Positions 22,808 to 31,364 of a stretch of 41,299 bases of DNA are shown in pieces (position 1 is the first letter of the stretch; every line of letters starts with the position of its first letter). Under the pieces are notes generated by a model, which worked only from the letters and a program-made list of their open reading frames with translations, was not told the DNA's origin and did not search any database. Source of the stretch: Spirochaetia bacterium (lineage in GTDB: Bacteria > Spirochaetota > Spirochaetia > DSM-16054 > Sediminispirochaetaceae); NCBI GenBank assembly GCA_021736475.1, contig JAIPFV010000013.1, forward strand, positions 1 through 41,299. Direction: 5' to 3'. A program made the position numbers and the translations under genes.

Positions 22808-25105
22808 CTAGGACTGGTGCTTTTTCTGCAGTTCCCAGAAAACCCTTTCAGGGGTAGCCGGAAGGTGTAAAACCTTTATTCCGACGGCGTCCCTGATGGC
22901 ATTGGCCACAGCAGGTGCAGCGGCGGTAATCGAAGGCTCTCCGATTCCCTTTGCTCCAAAAGGACCTTTTCCGGAACGCGATTCAAGGATGATAGAATTA
23001 CTGTCGGGTATATCCTTGCTTGTCGGAACCAGGTACTCGGTCAGATTCCAGGTTATCGGGACCCCATCAACTTCCAGATAGTCTTCCATGAGAGCAAAGC
23101 CCAAGCCCTGAGCAGCTCCGCCCTCCATTTGTCCTTCCGTACGTTTTATATTAATCGCCCGTCCCACATCTTGAACAGAGACATGTTTCAACACGTTCAC
23201 CTTACCGGTTTCAGTATCTACCTCTACCTCTACTGCCTGAGTTCCGAAGGTCCAGTCGTTATACACCGGATCCTTGATTACATTGGTTTTAATCTCGTCG
23301 GTAAAAGCCGCTTTATACGTATCCAAACTCTGTATGGAGATACCCTCTGCGGCACAGCGGCGGATCACTTTTACCAGTTCAACTTTTTTATCAGTCTGCC
23401 GGGAGGAATAAACCATCTTATTCTCTATGTCCAAATCTTCAGCTGCAGTTTCCAGCATATCAGCGGCTTTCTCAAGAATTACTTCGCGCACATTCTCCGC
23501 CGCCAGCTTGGTGGCATTTCCGGACATAAACAAAGCTCGGGTTGCGGTAACTGTCCCAGCAAGCGGGGTAACCTGTGAGTCGGTCGAAATTACGTGCACC
23601 TCATCGAGGGGAATTCCCAAAAGCTCTGCCGCTATAGCTCGGATGGATTCACGCTGTCCGCCACCCAGATCCGGTATGCCGCAGCGAACTACCGCACTTC
23701 CGTCCATTTCAAGACCAACCCAGGAGCTGGCGGTATCATGGAGGTAAGTCATTCGCCCGTAGGACTGCCAGGAGCAGGCAAAACCGCGGCCGACGCGCAT
23801 ATTTTTGCCGGAGGGTTCCGATTTCGGCCCCAAGGCTTCAACAGCCTTTTCGACCGCCTCATCAAGCATAACCTCCGATGGAATGGATTGAAAGTTCGCA
23901 GTCTCATCTCCACGCTTAAAGAAGTTCTTTTTGCGCAGTTCAACCGGATCCATGTTCAGTTTTATTGCAAGTGCATCCATCTGCGATTCGTAGGCAAATG
24001 CAACCTGCATACCGCCGAAACCACGAAAAGCACTGGTCATTATATTATTCGTGAGAACCGAATAAGCGTCAACTTTCACGTTGGGAATAAAGTAAGGGCC
24101 AGTTGAGTGTACCGTGGAGTAAAGCAACACCCAAGGGCTCAGCATTACATAGGCACCGGAATCCGAGATCAGCTCCGCCTGCATGGCGGTTAATTTGCCG
24201 TCCTTGGTTGCACCTGTTTTATACCGCAAGACGTACGGATGGCGTTTCTGCCGTCCAAACCCCATTTCTTCGCGGGAAAAGGCCATCTTCACCGGACGTT
24301 TTGTGTTCCAGGAGCAGAGGGCCAAGAAAACTTCAACGGTAAGATCCTCTTTCCCCCCGAATCCTCCGCCTATAATGGTTCCGATTGTGCGAACCCGACT
24401 TTCGGGAATGCCGAGCACCGCAGCAACATCGCGGTAATGTTCGACCACCTGAGTAGAGTAGCGAATATTGATTACTCCCATGTCGTCCACCCATGCCAGG
24501 CCCGATTCGGGCTCCATGTGCGCATGTTCCTGGCGGGGCGTACGGTATTCGGCCTCAACAACAACATCCGATTCAGCAAAAGCTTTCTCAACATCCCCCT
24601 TACGGAGTGCCCAGTTGGCGATAACATTGTTGTCCCCGTGAATCTTAGGAGCATCGGGCTTCATCGCTTCTTCCGGATCGAAGACTCCCGGTAGTTCTTC
24701 ATATTCGATTTCAATCAGTTCCAGGGCATCCCGGGCAAGCTCCGGGGTTTCGGCTGCAACTACAACAATAGGTTCACCATAATAACGCACCCGATCGGTC
24801 GCGAGAATTCGCTGTTTAGCCTCAAGCAGCCCAACCTCGGTGGTCTGGCCGACTACATTTTTGGCGGATTCATTATTTGGAACATCTTCGTGAGTCAAGA
24901 CACAGCTCACTCCATCCAGGGCTTTCGCTTTGTCGATATTCAGTTTTTTAATCATAGCCGAAGCTTTAGCCGACCGAAAAACCTTACAGTAGAGGGTATC
25001 CGGCATAATATAGTCCTCGGCATACACTACGTTCCCCAGTACTTTGTCTTTTTCGTCACATCCGTCGGCCCTAGTACCGATTATATTGAAGTTCTGTTTT
25101 TCCAT
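22808..25105 (-). CDS. Xanthine dehydrogenase family, molybdopterin-binding large subunit (second hydroxylase)
   Basis: A 765-residue large subunit of a molybdenum hydroxylase. Molybdopterin contacts and active-site segments are canonical: GGGFGGK (246-252), TSAFRGFGG with Arg361 (the position of the substrate-orienting Arg in xanthine dehydrogenases), GGGQRESI-type loop, and the catalytic Glu of GAKGIGEPS (about 723). GGAGG is 7 bases before the ATG at 25105; an ATG at 25111 that overlaps the upstream stop is also possible. It is the last gene of the operon and follows its FeS and FAD partners. It oxidises (hydroxylates) a purine, other N-heterocycle or aldehyde; the substrate cannot be fixed from sequence. 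Confidence 0.92.
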   Translation of the reverse strand: MEKQNFNIIGTRADGCDEKDKVLGNVVYAEDYIMPDTLYCKVFRSAKASAMIKKLNIDKAKALDGVSCVLTHEDVPNNESAKNVVGQTTEVGLLEAKQRILATDRVRYYGEPIVVVAAETPELARDALELIEIEYEELPGVFDPEEAMKPDAPKIHGDNNVIANWALRKGDVEKAFAESDVVVEAEYRTPRQEHAHMEPESGLAWVDDMGVINIRYSTQVVEHYRDVAAVLGIPESRVRTIGTIIGGGFGGKEDLTVEVFLALCSWNTKRPVKMAFSREEMGFGRQKRHPYVLRYKTGATKDGKLTAMQAELISDSGAYVMLSPWVLLYSTVHSTGPYFIPNVKVDAYSVLTNNIMTSAFRGFGGMQVAFAYESQMDALAIKLNMDPVELRKKNFFKRGDETANFQSIPSEVMLDEAVEKAVEALGPKSEPSGKNMRVGRGFACSWQSYGRMTYLHDTASSWVGLEMDGSAVVRCGIPDLGGGQRESIRAIAAELLGIPLDEVHVISTDSQVTPLAGTVTATRALFMSGNATKLAAENVREVILEKAADMLETAAEDLDIENKMVYSSRQTDKKVELVKVIRRCAAEGISIQSLDTYKAAFTDEIKTNVIKDPVYNDWTFGTQAVEVEVDTETGKVNVLKHVSVQDVGRAINIKRTEGQMEGGAAQGLGFALMEDYLEVDGVPITWNLTEYLVPTSKDIPDSNSIILESRSGKGPFGAKGIGEPSITAAAPAVANAIRDAVGIKVLHLPATPERVFWELQKKHQS

Positions 25106-25107
25106 CT

Positions 25108-25599
25108 TCATGCCTCCCTCGACACTTCTTCTATGGCTGAAGCTGCATCTTCTATTGCATCGACAATTTTTACATAACCGGTACATCGACAGAGGTTTCC
25201 GGATATTGCATCTCTTATTTCATTTCTGGAGGGCATAGGATTATTGTCCAGAAGAGCTTTGGCAGTCATGAGAAAACCGGGAGAACAAAAACCGCACTGG
25301 ACTGCCTCATGCTTTACAAAAGCCTCCTGAAGAGGGTGCAGTTTTTCCCATGATCCAAGGGATTTCACCGTATAGACACGGCGTCCTTCAGCCTGCAAGG
25401 CTGTAGTCGAACAGGAAAGAGCGGCCAGACCGTCCATAATAACAGTACAGGCTCCACAGTCACCGTTATCACACCCCTTTTTTACCTCGGTAAAGTTGTG
25501 TTCACGCAGGAAATCGAGCAGCGTTTTTTCCGCTCTGACCTTTCCGCGCACCGCTTTATCATTTACATATACCGTTAGTTCGTAGAGTTGATTTTCCAT
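25108..25599 (-). CDS. Molybdenum hydroxylase [2Fe-2S] subunit (second set)
   Basis: A 163-residue small subunit with two [2Fe-2S] clusters. The plant-ferredoxin-like N-terminal domain has GCDNGDCGACTV and a later LSC; the helical C-terminal domain has VQCGFCSPGF and GNLCRCTGY. All eight cysteines are present. The start at ATG 25599 follows GGAGGT at eight bases, located in the end of the upstream FAD-subunit gene. It passes electrons from the Mo centre to FAD. Its end overlaps or abuts the large subunit start. Confidence 0.95.
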   Translation of the reverse strand: MENQLYELTVYVNDKAVRGKVRAEKTLLDFLREHNFTEVKKGCDNGDCGACTVIMDGLAALSCSTTALQAEGRRVYTVKSLGSWEKLHPLQEAFVKHEAVQCGFCSPGFLMTAKALLDNNPMPSRNEIRDAISGNLCRCTGYVKIVDAIEDAASAIEEVSREA

Positions 25600-25603
25600 C
25601 GTT

Positions 25604-26464
25604 TTACACCTCCATCCCGGCGGCACTCCTGAGAGCCCGCTTCACTAAGTTGACTGATACACCCCGACGATATTCCGCTGTTCCGCGAACATCACTAATG
25701 GGATTTATATCCTGCTGCAAAGCTTCTAATTCAGCTCCGGCTGCAGCTTCAATATCAAAAAGTCCGTCGAGGAGAGCATTTTCACAGTTATACGCCCGTA
25801 TCGGAGTAGGAGCTACTCCACCTAGGGCAATTCGAATCTCACGAAGCTTCTTGTTATCCTGTTCCACCCTCACCGCTGCGGAAGTTACGGAACAGGCGGT
25901 ACCGTTACGAAGGCCGAGTTTAATCATTTTTACACCGGAGCTCTCATGTACAGGTACACTCACCTTTACGAGCAGTTCATCGGCTGCAAGCACCGTCTTT
26001 CCAGGCCCTACAAAGAACTCCTTCAATGGAATAATCCGTTCGCTCTTCGAACTTGCGGCGGTCACAGTTGCATCTAGAACCAGCAAAATCGGTATTGTGT
26101 CGGCTATTGGGGAGCCGTCGGCAATATTTCCACCAAGAGTAGCTTGATTGCGAATAAGCGGATTCGCAAAGTGCGTCAAAGTATCATGAAGGTAAGACAG
26201 CCTATTCTGAACTACAGAACTATTCAGCAGCTCCGTGATAGTCAGGGATGCCCCAAAGGACACCTCATTCTCCGTATCTTCAATCTGTTTAAGCTCATCC
26301 AGGCGGGTGATATCTATCAGCAGCCCCTCTTTTACTCTTCCCATTTTTATATAGGAGAGCAAGTTGGTGCCGCCGGCTAGGATGCGGCCGTTTTCTCGTT
26401 CTTCTTCTTTTGCCTTAAGAACGGTTGATACGCTATCCGGCTGAAGAAATCGAAAATTTCTCAT
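25604..26464 (-). CDS. Molybdenum hydroxylase FAD-binding subunit (second set)
   Basis: A 286-residue medium subunit (CoxM/XdhB type). The FAD-binding motifs are ILAGGTNLL near residue 28 and ATLGGNIADGSPIAD near 108, followed by the CO-dehydrogenase-flavoprotein C-terminal domain (RIALGGVAPTPIRA, ISDVRGTAEYRRGV). The order FAD, FeS, Mo subunit in this half of the operon forms a complete heterotrimer with 25108-25599 and 22808-25105. It is 9 bp downstream of the first set's FeS gene. Confidence 0.93.
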   Translation of the reverse strand: MRNFRFLQPDSVSTVLKAKEEERENGRILAGGTNLLSYIKMGRVKEGLLIDITRLDELKQIEDTENEVSFGASLTITELLNSSVVQNRLSYLHDTLTHFANPLIRNQATLGGNIADGSPIADTIPILLVLDATVTAASSKSERIIPLKEFFVGPGKTVLAADELLVKVSVPVHESSGVKMIKLGLRNGTACSVTSAAVRVEQDNKKLREIRIALGGVAPTPIRAYNCENALLDGLFDIEAAAGAELEALQQDINPISDVRGTAEYRRGVSVNLVKRALRSAAGMEV

Positions 26465-26473
26465 AAGTTCCTC

Positions 26474-26953
26474 CTAAACCTCTTTCATCTTACGTGCGCC
26501 GGTTTTCACCGCGCGAATAATATTTTCATATCCGGTACATCTGCAGAGGTTACCCCGCAGAGCTACTTTTATATCTTCGGTAGTTGGTTCGGATTTTTCC
26601 TCAACCAAAGCGGTCGCCGATATCACCATCCCCGGAGTACAAAATCCACACTGCACAGCCCCTTCCTCTACAAAAGAGTCCTGCATCGGATGAGCCGCTG
26701 CCTCTTGAGGGCTCAGCCCCTCGATGGTAACAACCTTCTTTCCATTACACATGACCGCCAGCAGCTGGCAAGAGAGAACAGGCAGGCCATCCAGCAGCAC
26801 CGTGCAGGCCCCGCATTCACCAATACCGCAGCCGTACTTTGCCCCGGTTAAATGGAATCGCTCTCTTAGCACATTCAGCAAGGTTTCCTTCGGGCTCACC
26901 AACAATTCGTGGGCTCTACCATTAATCGTCAATTCAATAGGGAGTTTTTTCAT
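26474..26953 (-). CDS. Molybdenum hydroxylase [2Fe-2S] subunit (first set)
   Basis: A 159-residue small subunit with the same two-cluster layout: GCGIGECGACTV and LSC in the ferredoxin-like domain, VQCGFCTPGM and GNLCRCTGY in the C-terminal domain. The ATG at 26953 overlaps the stop codon of the preceding FAD-subunit gene (ATGA), and AAGGAG lies ten bases upstream, which decides the start against longer readings. It is paralogous to the 25108-25599 subunit. Confidence 0.95.
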   Translation of the reverse strand: MKKLPIELTINGRAHELLVSPKETLLNVLRERFHLTGAKYGCGIGECGACTVLLDGLPVLSCQLLAVMCNGKKVVTIEGLSPQEAAAHPMQDSFVEEGAVQCGFCTPGMVISATALVEEKSEPTTEDIKVALRGNLCRCTGYENIIRAVKTGARKMKEV

Positions 26954-27867
26954 ACTAACTTCTCTCCTTCCGCCCTTTTCCATGCCTCTAAAATCGCATC
27001 CCTTACAAGGACATTCATGACTCTACTTCTGTAGCAGTCGGTAGAACGGACATCACTGATTGGTGCAATATCTTTTGCGATCTTCCCGGAGGCTTCGATC
27101 ACTGCCTGCATACTCATTTTCCTCCCACGGAGTGCCTGCTCCACAGTGCTTGCTCTGACCATGGTTGGCGCAACTGAACCGGCGGCTATTCGTAGTTCTG
27201 CACATGTATCTCCGTCCCGGTGGAGAAAGGCCGCGGCCGAAGCTTTGGCAACGTCAAGCTTTACTCGTCCGTTTTTCTGAAATGAACTGCCGCAGGCGGA
27301 CGGCGGCTCAGGTACGGTGATAGAAACTATGATCTCCCCCGGCCTCATGATTGTCTTTCCCGGGCCGCTGAAAATTTGCTCGACAGATACTGTGCGAAAC
27401 TCTATTTCTCCGTTTTTGCCAATCATTCCCAGCTCACATTGTGCCCCCAGAACAGCCAGGGCAGGGGGAGCATCCGCCGCAGGCGATGCATTGCCCACAT
27501 TCCCCGCAAGAGTAGCCGTATTACGAATCTGCTGCCCCCCGACACTGTGAACCGCCTCATACAGACATGTATAATTCCGACGTACCACCGGCGATCTTTC
27601 CACCGCGGACATAGTCACCATCGCCCCGATAGACAAGCCCGCGGCATGGGTGAAATTATGCAGCTGCCCTACATCCCCTATAAAAACTACAGTGGAGGGA
27701 TGGGCTGTTTCCAGTTTCAGTTTGTTTATCAGGTCCGTTCCTCCCGCTAATACCACCGCCCCGGGCTCACCCAGGCATTTCAATGCATCGTCAAGGGTAT
27801 CAGGACTGTGATACACGAAATCATGGTTTATCAATTTTGTATTTGTAGTAGTATGGCTATTTGTCAT
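26950..27867 (-). CDS. Molybdenum hydroxylase FAD-binding subunit (first set)
   Basis: A 305-residue medium subunit with VVLAGGTDLINKLK near residue 40 and NTATLAGNVGNASPAADAPP near 120 (FAD contacts), GPGKTIMRPGEII, and the C-terminal ISDVRSTDCYRSRV. The ATG at 27867 is chosen because GGAGAGGG precedes it; this start lies inside the end of the large-subunit gene (11-bp overlap). It belongs with the 27857-30202 large subunit and the 26474-26953 FeS subunit. Confidence 0.93.
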   Translation of the reverse strand: MTNSHTTTNTKLINHDFVYHSPDTLDDALKCLGEPGAVVLAGGTDLINKLKLETAHPSTVVFIGDVGQLHNFTHAAGLSIGAMVTMSAVERSPVVRRNYTCLYEAVHSVGGQQIRNTATLAGNVGNASPAADAPPALAVLGAQCELGMIGKNGEIEFRTVSVEQIFSGPGKTIMRPGEIIVSITVPEPPSACGSSFQKNGRVKLDVAKASAAAFLHRDGDTCAELRIAAGSVAPTMVRASTVEQALRGRKMSMQAVIEASGKIAKDIAPISDVRSTDCYRSRVMNVLVRDAILEAWKRAEGEKLV

Positions 27868-30202
27868 GTCCCTCTCCAAGTGCATCCATTATATCTTCCG
27901 GCAGAATAGGTAGCTTGGTAAAACGTATTCCAATGGCGTCGCAGATTGCAGAGGTTACCGCCGCAGGAGCCGGATTGAAAGCAGCCTCTCCTATTCCCTT
28001 CGCCCCCATCGGACCGGTTGGTTCATAGGTGTCGGCAAATATTACCTCAAAATCATCCGGATCAGGCATTTCATCAATGCCAAGCATCTTGTAGTCAATC
28101 ATCGAGCCTTTATTTGTGAGGCATCCAGTTTTATCGTCGTAACTGGTATTTTCAAGCAGGGCCATGCCGGCTCCGCGATAAAAACCTCCGTGCAGTTGTC
28201 CCTTTGCCAGGATGGGGTTAATCACCGTACCGGCATCGCTGCCGGCCACAACCCGCAGGATTTTCACATGCCCGGTTTCCGTATCAACCTCGACCTCGAC
28301 AAAATAGTTGGTGTACGCTGGAGGACAGGCAACCTTACGGATACTTTTGGAATAAATAGCAGTTCCCCAGTCCTTGTTCATTGCGTGTTCGGCTACCGCA
28401 GCGATTGTAGTGGTTTTTTCAGGGTTTCCCCATACGGATATGCGGGTCTGCCCGCTTTTTTCGTCATAGCTGAATATAAGGGAATCCGGATATGCATCAA
28501 GATACCTGGCCGCATACTCAAGGAGCACATCCTTGGTCTTCTTTGCAACCTCATGGGCAGCTCCGGCACCACAGTAAACCCCTCTTGTAGCGTGGGTGCA
28601 TACGTCATAACCTGTTGATCGAGTATCAGCCGGGGAAATACCCACCTTATCAAAGGGTACCTGAAACTCCTCCGCCACTATTTTGGCCGCAGCATCCAGG
28701 GTTCCGCCTCCGTGATCCATTAGGGCGGTCAAAATGTCGATGGTCCCATCTTCATTTACCTTTACCTGCACGGTAGTATAATCCTTCACCTCACCTGGAA
28801 CGGGTGCTCCGGTTCCGGATGTATGAAACCCTCTGGCAAAACCGATGCCTCGCCGGTATCTCCCGGTTTGCTTCTGCGAGCCCGGACGCTTGTAGTAACC
28901 GATACTCTCGGCCCCTTTCTTCAGCAACTCCACTACCCCGTCGGAGAAAATTGGCGACTTTACCGTCGGCCCTTGTCCCCAAAATACCTCTCCAAGGCCG
29001 ACATAGTTTTTTATACGCAGCTGAATCGGGTCGATTTCCAGCTTCTCGGCCAGCATGTCCATAGTTCCTTCGACACCAAATGTCACTTGCGGTGCCCCGT
29101 ATCCCTGCATTGCACAGGTTGGAACTTTATTCGTATAGACAGCAGTCCCCTCATACTTCATGTTTTCCATCCGATAGAGAGAATGCCAAAACCCGCTCAT
29201 GACACCTAGATAAGCCAGCGCCTGAATATGGTGACAGCCAATATCGATATACGCCCTCATGTGCCCGGCCACAAGTGTTCCGTCCTTACGGGCTCCAACC
29301 TTCAAAACGTATTTTGAAGGGTAACGGACATGGTCATACATATCTTCTTCCCGGGACTGAACAATTTTCACCGGTCGTTTAGACTTCAATGCCAGGGCTG
29401 TGGTAATCAACGTGACTGGATTGGTATGGATACCAGAACCAAAATGTCCGCCCCCGGTAATGCGAACTACATTTACTTTATTTAGGGGCAAGTTAAAAAC
29501 GGAACCAATGAGGATTCGGGTGTTGTGAACCGCCTGGGTTGTCGGCCATACAGTAATCCCCCCATCCGCCTCCGGGCGTACAACGCAGCTCCGCGGCTCA
29601 AGTTGGCAGTGATACTGCCGCGGAGTCTCGAACTCGGTTTCTACAATAACATCCGCTTCCTGAAAACCGGCTTCAATATCTCCCTCTACAACTTCCCGTG
29701 TACAAGCAATGTTATTTTTTATTTTTATTTCCTGGTCTTCAAGAAAAACCTTATCATGAATAAGATTATCCTTAGCAGCTAAGGCTGCATCCATCGACAT
29801 GTAAGCAGGTAAAATTTCCCATTCAACTTTCACCACCCGGGCCGCCTGCTCCGCCAGCTCTTCAGTCTCCGCCGCTACTGCGCCAAAGAAATCGCCAACC
29901 TGCCGCATATGATCGCTGAACAGCTGCCAGTCCTTATAAGTTGCTTTTGGTACAGAAACCAGCCGCAAATTGAACCTCTTTCCCGGTGCATCCTCATAGC
30001 TCACGCACACCGCACCCAGCTTCTCTGCCTCGGAAAAATCGATTGATTTTATTCGTGCATGGGGATAGGGTGAACGAAGTATTCGACCATACAGCATGTT
30101 GTCAAAATAGAGATCGGAGGGGTATTTCTCGAATCCGTTTGCACGTGCCCGCCCTTCCTTACGGGGAAAATCTTTTCCCAAAAATTGAAATTCCTTTTTC
30201 AT
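27857..30202 (-). CDS. Xanthine dehydrogenase family, molybdopterin-binding large subunit (first hydroxylase, divergent)
   Basis: A 781-residue large subunit. The overall family fold is clear (RSPYPHARI, EFETPRQYHCQLEPR, GAKGIGEAAF with catalytic Glu at 739), but two active-site segments differ from the norm. The usual GGGFGGK is GGGHFGSG (250-257), and the usual AFRGxG segment is CAMQGYGAP, so Gln366 replaces the substrate-binding Arg. It therefore probably acts on a different substrate from the paralogue at 22808-25105; possibilities include a hydroxylated aromatic, N-heterocyclic or acyl-CoA compound. It is the first structural gene after the IclR regulator, with GAAGGA upstream of the ATG. 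Confidence 0.9.
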   Translation of the reverse strand: MKKEFQFLGKDFPRKEGRARANGFEKYPSDLYFDNMLYGRILRSPYPHARIKSIDFSEAEKLGAVCVSYEDAPGKRFNLRLVSVPKATYKDWQLFSDHMRQVGDFFGAVAAETEELAEQAARVVKVEWEILPAYMSMDAALAAKDNLIHDKVFLEDQEIKIKNNIACTREVVEGDIEAGFQEADVIVETEFETPRQYHCQLEPRSCVVRPEADGGITVWPTTQAVHNTRILIGSVFNLPLNKVNVVRITGGGHFGSGIHTNPVTLITTALALKSKRPVKIVQSREEDMYDHVRYPSKYVLKVGARKDGTLVAGHMRAYIDIGCHHIQALAYLGVMSGFWHSLYRMENMKYEGTAVYTNKVPTCAMQGYGAPQVTFGVEGTMDMLAEKLEIDPIQLRIKNYVGLGEVFWGQGPTVKSPIFSDGVVELLKKGAESIGYYKRPGSQKQTGRYRRGIGFARGFHTSGTGAPVPGEVKDYTTVQVKVNEDGTIDILTALMDHGGGTLDAAAKIVAEEFQVPFDKVGISPADTRSTGYDVCTHATRGVYCGAGAAHEVAKKTKDVLLEYAARYLDAYPDSLIFSYDEKSGQTRISVWGNPEKTTTIAAVAEHAMNKDWGTAIYSKSIRKVACPPAYTNYFVEVEVDTETGHVKILRVVAGSDAGTVINPILAKGQLHGGFYRGAGMALLENTSYDDKTGCLTNKGSMIDYKMLGIDEMPDPDDFEVIFADTYEPTGPMGAKGIGEAAFNPAPAAVTSAICDAIGIRFTKLPILPEDIMDALGEGHDK

Positions 30203-30222
30203 TGCACTTTTCCTTCTCTGCT

Positions 30223-30993
30223 CTACTGGAGAGCTTTTTCTCCCATAATAAGCTGCTTGGAAATAGTCTTCGAGGCAGAAAGGAGGAGTTGCCCCTTCTC
30301 CTTCATAAGCTGGTTGGTCAGGCTTGCTGCGGTACCCACAATTGCCAAAGATCCCGCTACCTTCCCAAAACTATTGAATACCGGCACAGCTAAAGCGTTG
30401 ATTCCCTCATGAAACTCACTGTAATTGTAAGAAATATGGGTTCTCTGTATCTCAAGCAGATCCTGTTCCAATTTTTCTTCATCGACAATAGTATGAGTTG
30501 TATAGCGGTCAAAGGGAACACGCTTGTAAAATTTGCGCCGCTCGTATTCGGGAATAAAGGACAAAACCGCCTTACCCGCTGCTGAGCAGTGCAGAGGCAT
30601 GAGTTCTCCCAGCCCCACAGCAATTCTGGTATTCACAGCCCCGCGAACATCAATTACCACACAGTAGTTACCGTTAAACTTGGCATAAAAGACAGTTTGT
30701 ACTGTCTGCTCTAACTTGCGGTACAGTTCATCCAGATGGGGGCGGCAAATTGAAACCTCGTCACTAGTTGCCATTAGGGTCTGCGCAAACCGGAGATGGG
30801 CATATCCTAAAAAGAAGCGAGAATCATTGGGTTGCTTATATGCAAAATCGTACTTACACAAGGCAGAGAGAATTCTCGAGCAGGTTGACGGCGGCAGCCC
30901 CAACTCTTTACTCATCTCCTTGTTGGAGACTCCCATCTGCGAATTCTTCTGTAAAACCTCTAAAATTTGGTAAATCTTACCTACGTCAGGCAC
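30223..30993 (-). CDS. IclR-family transcriptional regulator
   Basis: A 256-residue regulator. The N-terminal winged helix (about 1-65) has MGVSNKEMSKELGLPPSTCSRIL, typical of IclR; the C-terminal ligand-binding domain (about 80-250) has LHCSAAGKAVLSF and ALAVPVFNSFGKVAGSLAIVG. The start is GTG at 30993, preceded by GGAGGGGG. It is the first gene of the hydroxylase operon and is divergent from the importer operon, so it likely controls both in response to the imported or oxidised compound. IclR proteins can repress or activate; which applies here cannot be seen. Confidence 0.93.
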   Translation of the reverse strand: MPDVGKIYQILEVLQKNSQMGVSNKEMSKELGLPPSTCSRILSALCKYDFAYKQPNDSRFFLGYAHLRFAQTLMATSDEVSICRPHLDELYRKLEQTVQTVFYAKFNGNYCVVIDVRGAVNTRIAVGLGELMPLHCSAAGKAVLSFIPEYERRKFYKRVPFDRYTTHTIVDEEKLEQDLLEIQRTHISYNYSEFHEGINALAVPVFNSFGKVAGSLAIVGTAASLTNQLMKEKGQLLLSASKTISKQLIMGEKALQ

Positions 30994-31040
30994 AATTTCC
31001 CCCTCCTATGCTTTTGAGAGTAGTCTCATATCAAAAACCT

Positions 31041-31069
31041 TGTCAAGAAAAAGGTGAAACACGTTTTCA
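31041..31069. promoter_or_regulatory. Candidate IclR operator and -35 of the regulator promoter
   Basis: A 15-bp palindrome-like site TGAAA-N5-TTTCA at 31055-31069, with a further TGAAAC half-site at 31074. On the minus strand a perfect TTGACA (complement of 31041-31046) follows directly, with a weak TACTCT -10 about 18 bp on. IclR-family operators are commonly short inverted repeats of this kind near their own promoter. Assignment is by position and symmetry only. Confidence 0.4.
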
Positions 31070-31219
31070 ATAAATGAAACGCCCATAAAAATCAGCGGGT
31101 GCCCCTTGAGAAATTCTCCTTCACTAGCCTTAATCCTGACGAAAGGAGGTCAAATAACAAGAGAAGCAAAGGGAGAGCAGACATTTATTGCAATAGTTGG
31201 AACACAATCTCAGTTTCGT

Positions 31220-31248
31220 TTGACAAAGAAAAATTTGTGATAATACAA
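31220..31248 (+). promoter_or_regulatory. Possible promoter of the ABC importer operon
   Basis: Perfect TTGACA at 31220-31225. The best -10 candidates are TAATAC (31241-31246, 15-bp spacer) or ATACAA (31243-31248, 17 bp), both poor. Downstream, an inverted repeat ATTAGCC (31314-31320) / GGCTAAT (31327-31333) lies in the leader, 32 bp before the start codon, and could be an operator or an mRNA hairpin. The remainder of the 371-bp intergenic region shows no gene. Confidence 0.35.
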
Positions 31249-31364
31249 TGAACCTTAATATAACTTCGAATCAAAATTGAAAACTTATATATACCAGTCT
31301 TTGTTTTTTGATAATTAGCCCTGCAAGGCTAATACAAATATTTTCCTAATTAAGGAGTTTGGAG

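Noticed and set aside
31141..31160. Strong Shine-Dalgarno-like AGGAGGT in the divergent intergenic region
   Set aside because: No start codon with an extended frame follows at suitable distance.
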